Shown here piece by piece: positions 1 to 10,934 of a DNA stretch of 64,000 bases. How positions within the stretch are numbered: the first letter of the stretch is position 1; every line of letters begins with the position of its first letter. A program made the position numbers and the translations under genes. The notes under the pieces are model-generated. The model worked only from the letters and a program-made list of their open reading frames with translations, did not search any database and was not told where the DNA came from. This DNA is from Blasia pusilla (lineage: Eukaryota > Marchantiophyta > Marchantiopsida > Blasiales), in contig CM114273.1 in assembly GCA_050084515.1 (NCBI GenBank), positions 44,206,001 to 44,270,000 on the forward strand, given 5' to 3'.

Positions 1-1500
1 TGGAATCCAATAGACTCTCGGAAGATTATACAGAGCAACGCTTCAGCCCAAATGCCCTGTCGAAGATAGCTGAGCTATTTGCATAATCTCCATGCGTAGA
101 CTGACCCGGCTCCCAACGAGCTGTTCAACTTGGACTCTTGGATTCCGCGATGCTCGCATTTTCGATTACCAACCACGTACGATATGCCATATGCTCGCAC
201 ATCTACAACCGCTGAGTCAGAACTCACAGCATTTACATAAAAAAGGAAAAATACCTTCCAAAAAACTTACAAATTTAGATGAAGGTTGGAACCAGGAAGG
301 CACTGCCTGGTAGTCCGATTCCCTCCGGTGCGATCTCCGCGTTCCCAGGTGTGTTGCCGAATTGCCAATCCTCCACCAAACTCCACGGAGAGCGGTATTC
401 CAGAACACACAGCATTTATTGCTGTTCGGCACGCTCGTCTTTGTCTGCGAAGTCTTGACTCTTGAAAGTCCAGAGAAACGTCCGGGGAGAACTGGGGCAA
501 TGTCCGGGGAGTACCGGGTTACGGGTAGACATAAAATTACCGATTCAGTTTTTTTAATTATAGGCCAAAAACCGACTGAGAACATAGACTTTGTATTTGT
601 ACTTAAATATCCCGCCGGTATCAGGAAAATTCTAAAATTTACCGTTCTCGTTTGCACGGGTTCTGACGTAAAACCTACCCGGACCCTGAACCGGGGTTTG
701 CGTGTTGACCTAGTCGCGATCACCGGCCAAAAGGCTTTGTATTCAAAATAGCCCACTGGAATTAGGAAAAACTTGAATATTTACCGTCCTGCTTTATACA
801 TACCGGTAACGTATCGGTTCTCTGAGAAAACTACCCGGAGAGAAGTAGAAATGGTGGAGTAGTCCAGAGTCTTTGGAAGGCCCTTATAACGAGAAAGACA
901 AGGTCTTCGTTTTCCCAAAGTCCACCGCGAGTGCAATAAATACACTGAGGCCCGGTTCCATTCTTTTATTTATGAGATACTCCTACGTCACCTCTAAAAG
1001 CCATGAGAGCCCGCCTGATTGCGGAGAGGGCAGGCTGGAGCAGGCGAACTGCTTAGAGATATACCGAGAGCCGACCGTCTTTATTTTTTGGGCAGGCCTG
1101 CCCGGACCCCAAGTGGGCTGTTGGGGAAGATTCCATCTCACCCCGAGCTCATAGTTTATCGAAAATTAATATTTGGTGCCCGTAAGTTTTTTACTTTCTG
1201 ACTATTTTCCTTTTTTTTTTTTCTTGTCATAAAAAATCGGATTTTTGCTTTCTGGGTTTTTTCTCCCTCTTCCGGTCAATTTTCGGCATAACTTTGTGAA
1301 GCCGGCTAAGCCTCCTAATTGTCTCAAAAAAAATTTCCACCGACTCCTTCCATCCTCCACAGAGTCCACACCTGAAGTATGATATCAAATTCCTTTCCCT
1401 GAACTGAACTTGCAGCTAAACATACAACCTTCTAATATATTAAAAAAATCATCCTTGGCAAGAGTTGAACCTGACAAAACTCCCACCAGTTGGGAGTCAA
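1..1500. other. Unassigned intergenic sequence
   Basis: I see no gene here. Several open frames overlap on both strands, but none has a recognisable domain and they shadow one another. The stretch from about 560 to 790 contains two diverged copies of a repeat that also occurs near 47.6 kb (separate entry). The remainder is mixed GC-rich and AT-rich sequence without a feature I can support. Confidence 0.4.
563..791 (+). repeat. Two diverged copies of a dispersed repeat (third copy at 47610-47704)
   Basis: Units at 563-650 and 725-791 both open with GGCCAAAA and run through a TTTGTATT block and a (C/G)GGTAT or TGGAAT-like block. Both close with TTTACCGT followed by CTCG or CCTG. A third copy at 47610-47704 keeps the same order of blocks. 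Identity is moderate by eye. No coding potential or terminal structure is visible, so the repeat class is unknown. Confidence 0.4.
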
Positions 1501-1507
1501 GGATCCT

Positions 1508-1557
1508 ACCCCTCTTGAATACTTGGAGCACTAAGGCTCCAAGTATTCAAGAAGGGT
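1508..1557. other. Short hairpin: 21-nt stem, 8-nt loop
   Basis: Bases 1508-1528 and 1537-1557 are reverse complements with one mismatch in 21 positions, separated by the 8-nt loop CACTAAGG. A stem this close to perfect is unexpected by chance. The loop is shorter than in most plant microRNA precursors, so a small foldback element or inverted duplication is as likely as an RNA gene. It lies just beyond the 3' end of the hAT transposase remnant on the opposite strand. Confidence 0.6.
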
Positions 1558-1590
1558 CCTACATCCTAAAACCCAAAATATCAATGTCTT

Positions 1591-2380
1591 CTAATCTACA
1601 TGTGTTTCAGTATCTTTAACTTCTTCATTTGGGGAAATATATCTATCTGGATTTGCAAACAAGTACCTAAAATGAGCAGAATTCTTCCACAACACCACAG
1701 ACTCAGACAACATCTCTTCGTAATTAGAGGAAGGTCCTTCTAAGGCAATCCTCAAGACAACATCTAAGTACTTGGTGGTCAATCTATTACGAGATTTTGT
1801 CTTGATCATGTTCTGAATGGAAAAAGCTCTCTCACATATGGCAGTACTAACACACTGGGCTCTAGCTACATTAGCCAAAATCAACAAATTAGAATACTTA
1901 CATTGCAACGAGGGACTCCAACTTACCATCGCCCACAAATCTCTGAAGTTACGATCCTTCCACTTAGTGGTAGCCATCAATTTGAAAGACTGGAACTCTT
2001 GCTTCACAATGGGAGAATTAATGATAGGAGGTTGCATTTCACCCCCCCAATGGCAATTGAGCTCCAAAAAAACCACACAAATCATCTAAATCTTTACACC
2101 CCCAACTATTCAATCCCACTTGCTGAGAAGGCATATGCAAAGGATTGAGGATTCTCATTGATCCAATCAGGTTATTATCTCGAAATCGCTCTGTAAAAAG
2201 TCAAGCACACACACTTTCAGCAAACCTTTTCTGAAAGAATAAGGCAGCCTCCAAGTCCCTTCCAGTACGATCTCGAGACATAGCAATGCTATGAAATTTG
2301 TTTCCCCTTATCTCAGATTGTAAACGACGAAGATAACCACCAGGTGGCCCACGTGAACCAGTTGTAGATGAATTTTTTGT
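1591..2380 (-). pseudogene. hAT transposase, C-terminal dimerisation region, broken
   Basis: The minus strand encodes the C-terminal hAT dimerisation domain. It shows a Cys-x-Ser...ERAFS segment, then IKTKSRNRL, a Leu-rich stretch and VVLRIALEG, the typical order for ZNF862-like hAT proteins. Reading upstream, the homologous frame continues past the first ATG (2085) to about 2380, for example with segments FRDNNLIGSMR and RGPPGGYLRRLQSE. It is interrupted by a frameshift at the C7 run near 2042-2048 and a TGA at 2201-2203. hAT proteins excise DNA flanked by short terminal inverted repeats; this copy cannot make an intact product. No TIR or target duplication was found, and the catalytic N-terminal part is absent. 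The family assignment is strong; the exact 5' limit is approximate. Confidence 0.8.
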
Positions 2381-2732
2381 CTAATCGGATGACATGTAAT
2401 AGTCATTGTTTTAGGTTCTATTAACTCCTAACCACACAGGTAGTTTAGGTGGCTACTTGCTGAGCTTCAACTGATTGTAAATTTTTTCGGACCCTTTACC
2501 TGATTTTTCTCCTCTTTTAGATTGATACACAACTTTTAGTAAGATGGTTTAGGGAGGAATGGAAGGCATTCGGGCTTTGAAACCAAGGGAGATTTTAGAA
2601 GAATACCAAGGTTTAAGAATAAATTTCACATCAAACATTTAGTGGGAATGTTCATTGCCCAAAACTAGTGGGTCTTGTTAGGTTTTATCCCTTTGGAACA
2701 TGTTCATGTCATGGTTTGATATACTTTATTGA

Positions 2733-3698
2733 ATGTGTTTCAAGAGTGCCTTTCCCATGTCTACTCCGACCTCAATTTCCACCCGGGTAGTTTGTGGCGT
2801 TGCATTGGGGGAAAATACCTATTGGAGGTATTTGCATGACGGCGCAAAGTGGATGTGTCTAGTTTGTAGTCGCATTTACTCTGCAAAGAACAAAACAAAG
2901 TGCAATCAGCACTTAATTAAGAAGCACCCTCACCTACACCCAAGTTACTTAGTACCTTTGGAAAATGCAGGTAGGCATCCTAACGACCCTGTGAAGGGCC
3001 GTAAGAGGAACATTAGTGAGAACCAGAGAGAGAAAGATTTGATGAGAAAATCAGGAGATGCTATCGGGCGTCTAGAAAAGATGAAGAGGGAGAAATTATA
3101 CAGATTTAGACAACATTGGTCTGAGACATGATTGACAATGGAACGAGATCCTATCATCCCACACTTGTTCAAGAAGCCAGCATTGTTGGCTTTAATGGAG
3201 TGTGATCTCCCCAAGTGCCTTGGTATCCAAGATTGGGATGACTTATTGGATAGAGAAAAGTATGACATGTGTCTTGTGACAGTACGAGAGTGCGGTGAAA
3301 GAAATTTGATGATGGATGTGATCATCTTCGCATGCTTGGTTGCCATTGAGAGAGCTAGTGAACCTGGTTCTGCAGACCAGATTGGGAGGGGGAAGAATTT
3401 CTTTCTTCATTTGGAGTCGGTGAAGAAACTTTGGGGAGTAGAGGAGAAGAAAGAGGGAGTGTGTTTGGGTGTGCTTCGTGCCATTTTTAAAGATGAGAGA
3501 TCTCAGAAATTGAAGGAGACACAAGCTTGGATTGCTCGAAAGAAACAAAACTTAATGGATTGGCTTGAAAGAGATCAAGCCAAGTACTCGGATTTCAGCA
3601 ATGGAATGAATGGTTGGAGAGAAGAAACTTGGAGGAGGTCAAAGAGGTTTGCGAAAAAAGAGCTTCCAAGTATATCCCAAGGGATAAGAAGGATGTAG
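2733..3698 (+). pseudogene. BED-like zinc-finger protein, N-terminal half, interrupted
   Basis: One frame runs from ATG 2733 to 3698 with a single internal TGA at 3129-3131 (Thr-stop-Leu). The N-terminal part has WRYLHDGAKW followed by CLVC, 14 residues, then HLIKKH, a C-x2-C-x14-H-x4-H pattern like the BED-type DNA-binding fingers of transposases. A basic stretch (KGRKRNI) follows. The part after the stop is helical and charged and matches nothing I recognise. At about 3600-3640 the coding signal passes into another frame (next entry), which suggests a frameshift. It precedes the transposase gene on the same strand, consistent with an accessory DNA-binding protein of the same element. Start choice is uncertain, because coding could begin upstream. 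Confidence 0.45.
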
Positions 3699-5662
3699 AT
3701 TTAGATTGGTCTAGGAGGAATGTACATAAATCTACATTAGGGAGTAGCTCTAGCAAACCACCTCCCACCTCTCAAGGAGATGAATGTGATGATATTAGTG
3801 ACTTTCAAGTTTTGCGCCCAAAGAGGCGAAGTAAGTTGGCTTGTAAGCCTGCTGTTGAGAAGTTTACAGCAAGGAGTGTAGAAGATTTTGGTGAGAGTAG
3901 GGAGGACCATATTGGTTTGACGCATGTGGAAGAAGTTAGAAAGGTCAGAGTGCGCACGAGATCTATGGGAGGTGACTCTTGCTCCAAGTTTGGGCTTCCA
4001 CATGTACCCAAGTCCTTGAAGAAGAGAGAAAAAACTATATCGAGTACTGCCCCTTCTTCTTTACCTATTGAGACCCCTTGTGTGATGGTTGAAGACCAGG
4101 TTGGTCTAGATTTTCCACCATGTACTGCTGATGCACACGAATTTATTCCAACACCTGGGAGTTGTGATGTGTCCATTGGCCCTTCATGTGTCGAGATGAA
4201 CCTTCCACAAGGAGAAATCTTGAAGGGTAGCTCTTATGTGGTCGGGGAATATGTTGGTGAGTCTCCTCCCTCGCATGAAGAGACTTTACTTTCAGCTGGA
4301 GCACCAGAAGTTGTTATTGGAGTATCTTATAGTGGTGCAATGATGGAAAGTATCCCAACCAGTGTGTGTGATGGTGGTGGTATTGGTTCTTCGTGTGTTG
4401 AGATTCAAGGACAGATAATTAAGGGCAGCTCTCATGTGGATGGGGAACATGTTGGTGAGTCTCCTTCCTTGCATACAGAGACCTTACTTCCAGTTGGACT
4501 ACCAGAGGTTGGCCCTGGAGTATCTTCTCTTGCTGCAATTCTGGAAGGTATTCCAGCTACTGTGCGTGGTGGTGGTGGTGGTGGTGGTGGCATTGGAGCT
4601 TCCCGTGTTGAGTTGGATCTACATGCTAGCTCTCATGTGGATGGGGAATGTGTTGGTGAGTCTGCTCCCTTGCATGTAGACATTGTAGATTCAATTGAAG
4701 TTTTGGAGGCAACTCTCGGAATACCTTCTAGTGTTGCAGGTTTGGAGAAAGGCATTCCAGCAATTGGATGTGGTGGTGGTGGGGATGATTGTGAGATTGG
4801 AATTACCGCAGGTGATATTCCAAAAGGTATTCCAAGCTTGGTGAAAGTTTCATCAAAGATGTTGGAGGGTGATTTTTAGGGAATGGCACGAGCTCATAGA
4901 GTAGATGATTTAGGAGATGTTGGCGTTGACATTGTGGGTATTGTAGAGACTTTGTGTAGCCAAGTGGGATGCATAAATGATAGTATATACCATATCTCTA
5001 TAGCTGATGTTTTCCTTATCCTCGCTGGTAGTGCTTTGGATTGTCATGAGACATCCAAAGGGGGTTTGGCTGGTGATGATGGTGATCCTATTGTTGGAGG
5101 TTCATCCATTGAGAGACCTTCTACCCATGACCTTTTTGCTTTGAGGAAAAATCTTTTGAAGCTTGGTTCTTCATATGTACCAAGAAGTAGAAAGGGAAAG
5201 AAGAGGGTTTCAATGGAGAATGGAGAGGAGGATAATATACACGGTGGGGGCTTCGCTTCATTGGATGATATGGATTCCATTGATCAAATTTTTGATAGCC
5301 AGATTCTAAGAGATCTCCATGAGATCAACGGTAAGTGGTTTATTCCTCCACCCACGAGCCAAGTAGCTGATGCTGCCGAGTGCGGGGAGGTGGAAAGAGA
5401 TTTGCCAAATGCCTCCCAACTTGATGTCACTCAAATCATGCCGGAGTCAAACATGGAACTTCTTGTGGGTGACATGGACATAAGGCCCAAAAATATTCCA
5501 CGACACACGGGTTTATCTCCCACTATGGAGGAGTGTAGAGAACTAGGGAAGACAAGGTCCGAGGTCCTTCAAGATATGTTGGCTACACCATCCACTCGAC
5601 GGGCAAAAAGGAAAAATGTATATGGTAAATCAATAATGGAGCGAAAGCGACGTAAGAATTAG
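3614..5662 (+). pseudogene. Continuation of the BED-finger protein: repeat-rich, Gly-rich, basic C-terminus
   Basis: A frame opens at 3614 with a charged, coiled-coil-like segment (RRNLEEVKEVCEKRASKY). It reads to a TAG at 4877-4879 and continues in the same frame to 5662, so the natural product probably ran through the stop. The middle carries three degenerate repeats of about 70 residues, each containing a GSSHVDGE-like segment, a VGES segment, a GIP or SIP segment and a glycine run. The C-terminus is strongly basic (ERKRRKN), resembling a nuclear localisation signal. Together with the preceding entry this is one protein of roughly 970 residues broken by two stops and one frameshift. An intron at the frame change is the alternative. 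No known family is recognised for the repeats. Confidence 0.45.
4175..4800 (+). repeat. Three in-frame degenerate repeats of about 210 bp
   Basis: Copies begin near 4175, 4383 and 4590 and each encodes about 70 residues ending in a glycine run. That run is GGG, eight glycines encoded by GGT, then GGGG. The unit junctions contain GGTGGT microsatellite DNA, a likely route of expansion. Two of the units contain GGTATTCC or GGCATTCC, the same core as the noncoding motif of the surrounding element, here read as the codons Gly-Ile-Pro. Confidence 0.6.
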
Positions 5663-7442
5663 GTAAAAAAATTTTAATTTTGTTATTGAGTGCATTCTTT
5701 TGTTAGTTCTTGTTTCTTTCAACATGTTGAGGAGATCACCTTGGATAACAAAGTCCTGTTGATAATTCATAAGTTTTATTGATGTGTTTTTTTTCAGGTT
5801 GGAGCGGATTTTGGTTTCACATGATCGAAAATTGGGACATCTTTCTTATAGACATTCCTTTGAACCATCTTACAATTATGCATAGAGTAATATGATGTGA
5901 AGCAAACTTGTGGTTTTTCTTGCAAATGGGGATTTTAGATCGAATATATAGTACTACTAGAAATTATTCCGTCAATGTCACAATCATAGTGCGTTTTTTG
6001 GAGCAGATATAGTAATATCGGAAGGCTTTATGCCAAGGCCACTACCATATTGTTAATTTTTTGACTTTGTTAGTTTGAAAGTAGACGACTATAAAATGCG
6101 TATAGTGAGAATGATCTCACTCCAATTGTTAGAAATAGAGAAAATCTATCCTGAAGGCGTTTTTTCATCTTAATACTCTTGGTCTTTCATTGGTATTTGT
6201 GACATTCATTCGTTCTCTTCCTCTTCTTGAATATCACATATTTTTCCTAATACTTTGGAATGAGTGATTTTTTGTTTTACTTGTTGTTTGATCTCAAAAG
6301 CAAGTATACCTTAAACCTTCTCGCTTCCCATATAAATCACTCCCTACATCAATAATCGTTTTTTTTTTCTGCCCTTGAGATGAGTAAGTTGTTGGTACTT
6401 ATAGGATTTCTGTTAGAGCTTGTACTGCCGAAAGGTATTCCAACATTTCTCACACTCTTAGTGTTTGTCTACTGCTTTTTTAGTTTGATTACTTGCCATG
6501 TTTTATTGGAAGATTCCTATAGTGTTTCAGCTGCAGGGTGGTATTTTAGGTCAATTTTAGTTTCCATATAGGCACTCAAAGTATCTATATTGTAGACATT
6601 CATCCATTTTGTACGACAATAGGAGAGTAAAAGGAGTAGGAGAATAAAGGCGTATGTTTTGAAAATTAAATTACTACAAAAGCTACAGAAGACTCTGTTA
6701 CACTCATCTCTTTTGAAAAGCATTCTTGATGATTTGGATGTTATCTAAGGCTTTAGAAGTATACAATGTACTATGGAATGGTATTCCGTCACTTGAACTA
6801 TAGGGCGGTATTGTTGTTCAAATTCGGTTTCCCTATAGAGACTCACAGTATCTATATTGCAATGCTTTAGGAGTAGAGTTTGTACAGTCGAAAGGTATTC
6901 CGTCACTTCTCACATATTTTACTTTCTGAGATTGATTACTTTCGAGGTTTTTGTCGATTACCACATGATTTATCTGATATATTGGAATGATTGAGCTTGT
7001 TTTTTTGTCTAGTATGTATTTAAAGTATTTTTTTTCGATGGCTATCATATTTGAGCTTTGATTTAGTACTATAGGTTAAGTTTACTTTCTGTTTAGGATC
7101 TTAGTGTGCTTACATTATGAACATTCGCCCCATTTTCTGTGATACTTGTAAAGGAGAGTTAACGGGTATTTTTTGAAAATGACATGACTCTGTAAATACT
7201 AAATAGGATTCACTGCGAGTGTTGTAGAGTACTGTGTTAAGATCATTCATTTCCTACGAAGATGAAACGTGATGATTCCGATGCCACTGAGAAGTTTGTG
7301 TAGAATCTGTGCTATTGAAAGGCATTCCGTCATTTCCCTCAATCTTACTATTTATTTACTTTTGTTACTTGTCTTTTTTTTTTCGTGAAGATCACATGAC
7401 TTTTCTCATGCATTATAATCAAATGCTTGTGTATAGGTAAGT
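5663..7442 (+). other. Noncoding spacer with repeated motif blocks
   Basis: No convincing gene lies here. Four diverged blocks each end in a variant of GAAAGGTATTCCGTCACTT: motif positions 6430, 6775, 6890 and 7317. The blocks at 6430, 6890 and 7317 also share an upstream TTGTAC or TGTGC stretch and a downstream TCTCAC or TCCCTC stretch, so they look like copies of one 60-70 bp unit. The spacer may be 5' leader or promoter sequence for the transposase gene that starts at 7443. Confidence 0.45.
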
Positions 7443-10400
7443 ATGGACATCGACAATCCTGTTGACTTGACATCAACCCTTCCTCCATCACATGATCAAG
7501 TGGAGGAGAATGCATTTGGAAGTACAAGTGCATTGACAAGCAGGATTCTAGCCATGAAGATGATGGAACTCCAAGCAGACTTGCCGACGGGGTACATATC
7601 AGCAAAAGATCTCCAGTGGGATCGATATAATTCAGCGTATATCCCCTGGCATAGGTTGGAGGACTTCATTATCAGGGAGGGTAATGGAGATAATGTAAAC
7701 CCCACTAGCTTTTGGAAGGGCACATCCAGGTGCAGAGGAGAAAGATTAGGACAAGACGAAGGCGAGGAATCATCATACACCATGTACTATTGTGCTTACG
7801 GACCTCAAGACAAGCGACACTTCCATCAAGCAATTGTGAGTAGGTGAGCACGGATAAGTGGTATATTTTTTTTAAGTGGAATAATGATAGGAACAAGGAA
7901 GGTTAGACAAGGAAGGTGATCAATCATCTTTTGTTCTTGTTTATAATGCATCCAATTTATTTCCATTTCTTTTGTCCCTGCTAGAGAAATACTATTTATG
8001 TATGATGGAATGCATTCCTTCTTCTTTTTTCAGGTCAAGCATTCCCAAATCAGGCCCAGAAAGTCGGCCTCGTGCCCAAAAAATTATACGGGGAGATAGT
8101 TGGAAGCGAGGGTGTCTCTGTCACTTTTCTGTATCTGAAATCAAGGCTCCAATGCATGTGGCAAAGATCATTTACAAACATAGATTACATGTTGACAAGG
8201 ATGGGATGCCATGCCACGGCAATAACGACCCAACAAGTTTGGACACTCCTAAAATGTATGCTCCTAGGATCTCAAAGGAGTTGAGATGTTACATAAAGGA
8301 GAGGCTTCGACTCGGGGTAAAGCCCCATCAGATTATGTGCAAGCATGGGATGATGCTTAAAATGAGATCTAAAACCTCTCCGGACTTTGAGGGGAGTATG
8401 ACGAGGGATGATTTCCTACAAATGCATCATATTGCAAATGCAAAGAAGTCCTTGAATATGGAGACTTTCTAGTTTTTTATAGATGAAAATGAATCTTTGA
8501 GTACCTTTGTAAACCTCTATCCAGAAAAGGTCATCTTTTATGAGCCTTATTTTGATGATACAAGACCATTCATATTGGGATTCCAGAGCGCTTGGCAATT
8601 GCAATTGATGGTGAAATATAGACACAACAGTATTCTTAGCATGGATAGTACGTTTGGCACCAATCGAAGCAAGGTTTGTTACTCTTTACTCATATCTACA
8701 CTAAATAAAATCTTGTAAAGTTGAATTTCATGTCTACCTGTAACACTCCTTATGTGTTGGAGTTCTGTGTGCAGTTTCCTTTGTATACCATCTTAGTGTT
8801 TGATGAGCACCACACTGGAATATCGGTAGCATGGATTTTGACTAGTAGCTCCAAGGAGGTGCACTTGGTGAAATGGCTACATGCAGTGGTAACCAAGTGT
8901 AGAAGACAACAACCCTCTTGGGAGCCGAATGCAATCATAGTAGACAATTCCTACGCCGAGCAAAATGCATTGAGGTACATTAAGGATATGCAATGAAGTA
9001 TTCTCTTGGTACATAGTCATTCCATATTTGTGTTTTTGTTTTTCAATATGACTTTTCATTGTGTTACATAGGCATATTGGTCACATGGATGGAAGGTATT
9101 CCACGTATTGGTTTTTAATCATGCTGTAACTCACCAATACCTTTACTTGCAGGGTAACATTTGCCAACTCAAGTATCATATTATGTCTCTGGCATGTACG
9201 CCATGACCGGTTGTAGTAGCTGAAACGAAAGGTTCGATGTGCAATCATGAGAGCTCACATGTCACGACGACTAGGAGAAATTATGTACATAAATCGGTGT
9301 GGCACATACACTAGAGGTGTGATCTTGGATGATGCAAAGATCCTGTTGCAACAATTCTATTCAGACTTCAAAGAGGAAGTTGAATTCATCAACTATATAA
9401 GGACTTGTTGGGAACCGAAATAAGGTGGGTGTCTTTGTTTCTCTGATATATTTGGAATACTTACATAATCGGTGTTCATGAGTGATATTTTCTTTGGTTG
9501 GTTCTCTAGAATATTAATATTGCAAGGTTGTGGATTAACTACACATCTTAGTGTATTTTTGTTTGAGCACAGGTAAGTGGGTGAAAGCGGCAAGGGACTA
9601 CCCTCATGCAAACCAAGAAACGAACGCTACAATTGAAGCATATCATGGAAGCATGAAAGCAGTTCTTGCTGATGACAACAGGAGTATTGCTCAAAGAATA
9701 GGAGACTACCTAATTTGGAAGCTTAGCAGTTTTGTAGAGGCTTGGTATTTTCACATTCACTTGCTGAAAAAAAAGGGTTTTGTACAAAACGCAATAGAAG
9801 AGCAATATGTGAATAATGCAATATTGAAAGGAAGAGAAATCCCAACGGGCGATGTGTAGCTTACTGAATCAAGGGGGCAAGTAAAGATGGCACCTGTCAG
9901 GAGCCAAACAATACCAACAAAATGGTATGAAGTATACAACTATGACACCGAATGGGGTCATTGTGAGTGTCCTTGGTCCCTAAAGGGAACATCTGCAAGC
10001 ACATGGTAAGTCATACTTTTTTTTTCCTTTTTGGGTACCACAAATTGTCTTATTTTCCATCTTCTAATGCAAATATCATGATTTCTATGATGAGATCTCT
10101 CTCCAGATTGCAGCTTTGTTACGAGAGGATTACAACGAAGAGGACCTTGTGAATATACTTGGAAGAAGATTGGGCAGCAAATGGGGAGGAATTGCACAAC
10201 CAAAAATGACAGTGACGAATTCAAGATCTATTGAAAGTCATATCTCCGGCAGCCTCCTCAATCTCAACAAAATACCACGTTTCCTTTTAAATACTAATAC
10301 AAAATCTTGTTGTGCAAGTACATTGAAATAATTTGGATATTATTTATGCTTTGGTTTCAGGTTTCAGCTAGAATCTAATTATTTGAATCTGAAGTGTCTT

Positions 10401-10934
10401 TCAGAATGCATTCCATACACAGAGACGAGTATAAGCCCTTCGCTTGAGACAACACCAGTAGTCGAAGAATCTTATTTATCCGGTTTAACCCAAGAAATGG
10501 AGGCTACTATGGACAAACTGTACTCTGAGTTGCAAAATCATTGCCATGGTAGTGACTTGCTTCTAAGAATGGCGTCTAAAATGTTGAGGGAAATAAATGG
10601 TCGGATTGAAATAGCAAAAGTTGTTGTTAGAAATGGCTTGACACAACAGCCAGGAAACCCCTTTCAGACATACAATGATGGTTTCCAAAACAATAATTCT
10701 GTCAAACGAGTGAAGTCCAACATTGAGCGCTGGTCAGAAAAAGCAAAGAGACAGAGTACACAACATGGATTGGGATATAACACAATTTTGTGTCCATCCC
10801 AGGATGGAACCTCAAGTAGGTTACCATCCTTTCCAAAGCCAAGACCAAGAAAGAAGAGATTGGGCCTGCAAGATGAGCTAGACACACAGGCAAGATCAAT
10901 GCTTTTGAATATGGATGGTGCCACATGCACGTGA
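7443..10934 (+). pseudogene. MULE/FAR1-type transposase with SWIM zinc finger, multi-exon, decayed
   Basis: Exons inferred from phase-consistent GT-AG junctions are 7443-7843, 8034-8673, 8775-8974, 9153-9424 and 9573 to about 10005, with further coding at about 10110-10331 and 10362-10934. Joined in frame they give a MULE-type core: KRGCLCHFSVSE, HVDKDGMPCHG, then SMDSTFGTN (first catalytic Asp), VFDEHHTGISVAW, VDNSYAEQNALR, ILCLWHVRHDR and ANQETNATIEAYHG. A SWIM finger (CECPWSLKG then ICKHM) follows. Decay is clear: TAG at 8470-8472, paired TAGs at 9214-9219, TAA at 9421-9423, TAG at 9857-9859, and a one-base frameshift inside the SWIM finger near 9980. MULE transposases cut and paste DNA; FAR1/FHY3 transcription factors derive from them. 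This copy is inactive. The 10.1-10.9 kb exons are weakly supported and match nothing I know. Confidence 0.8.
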
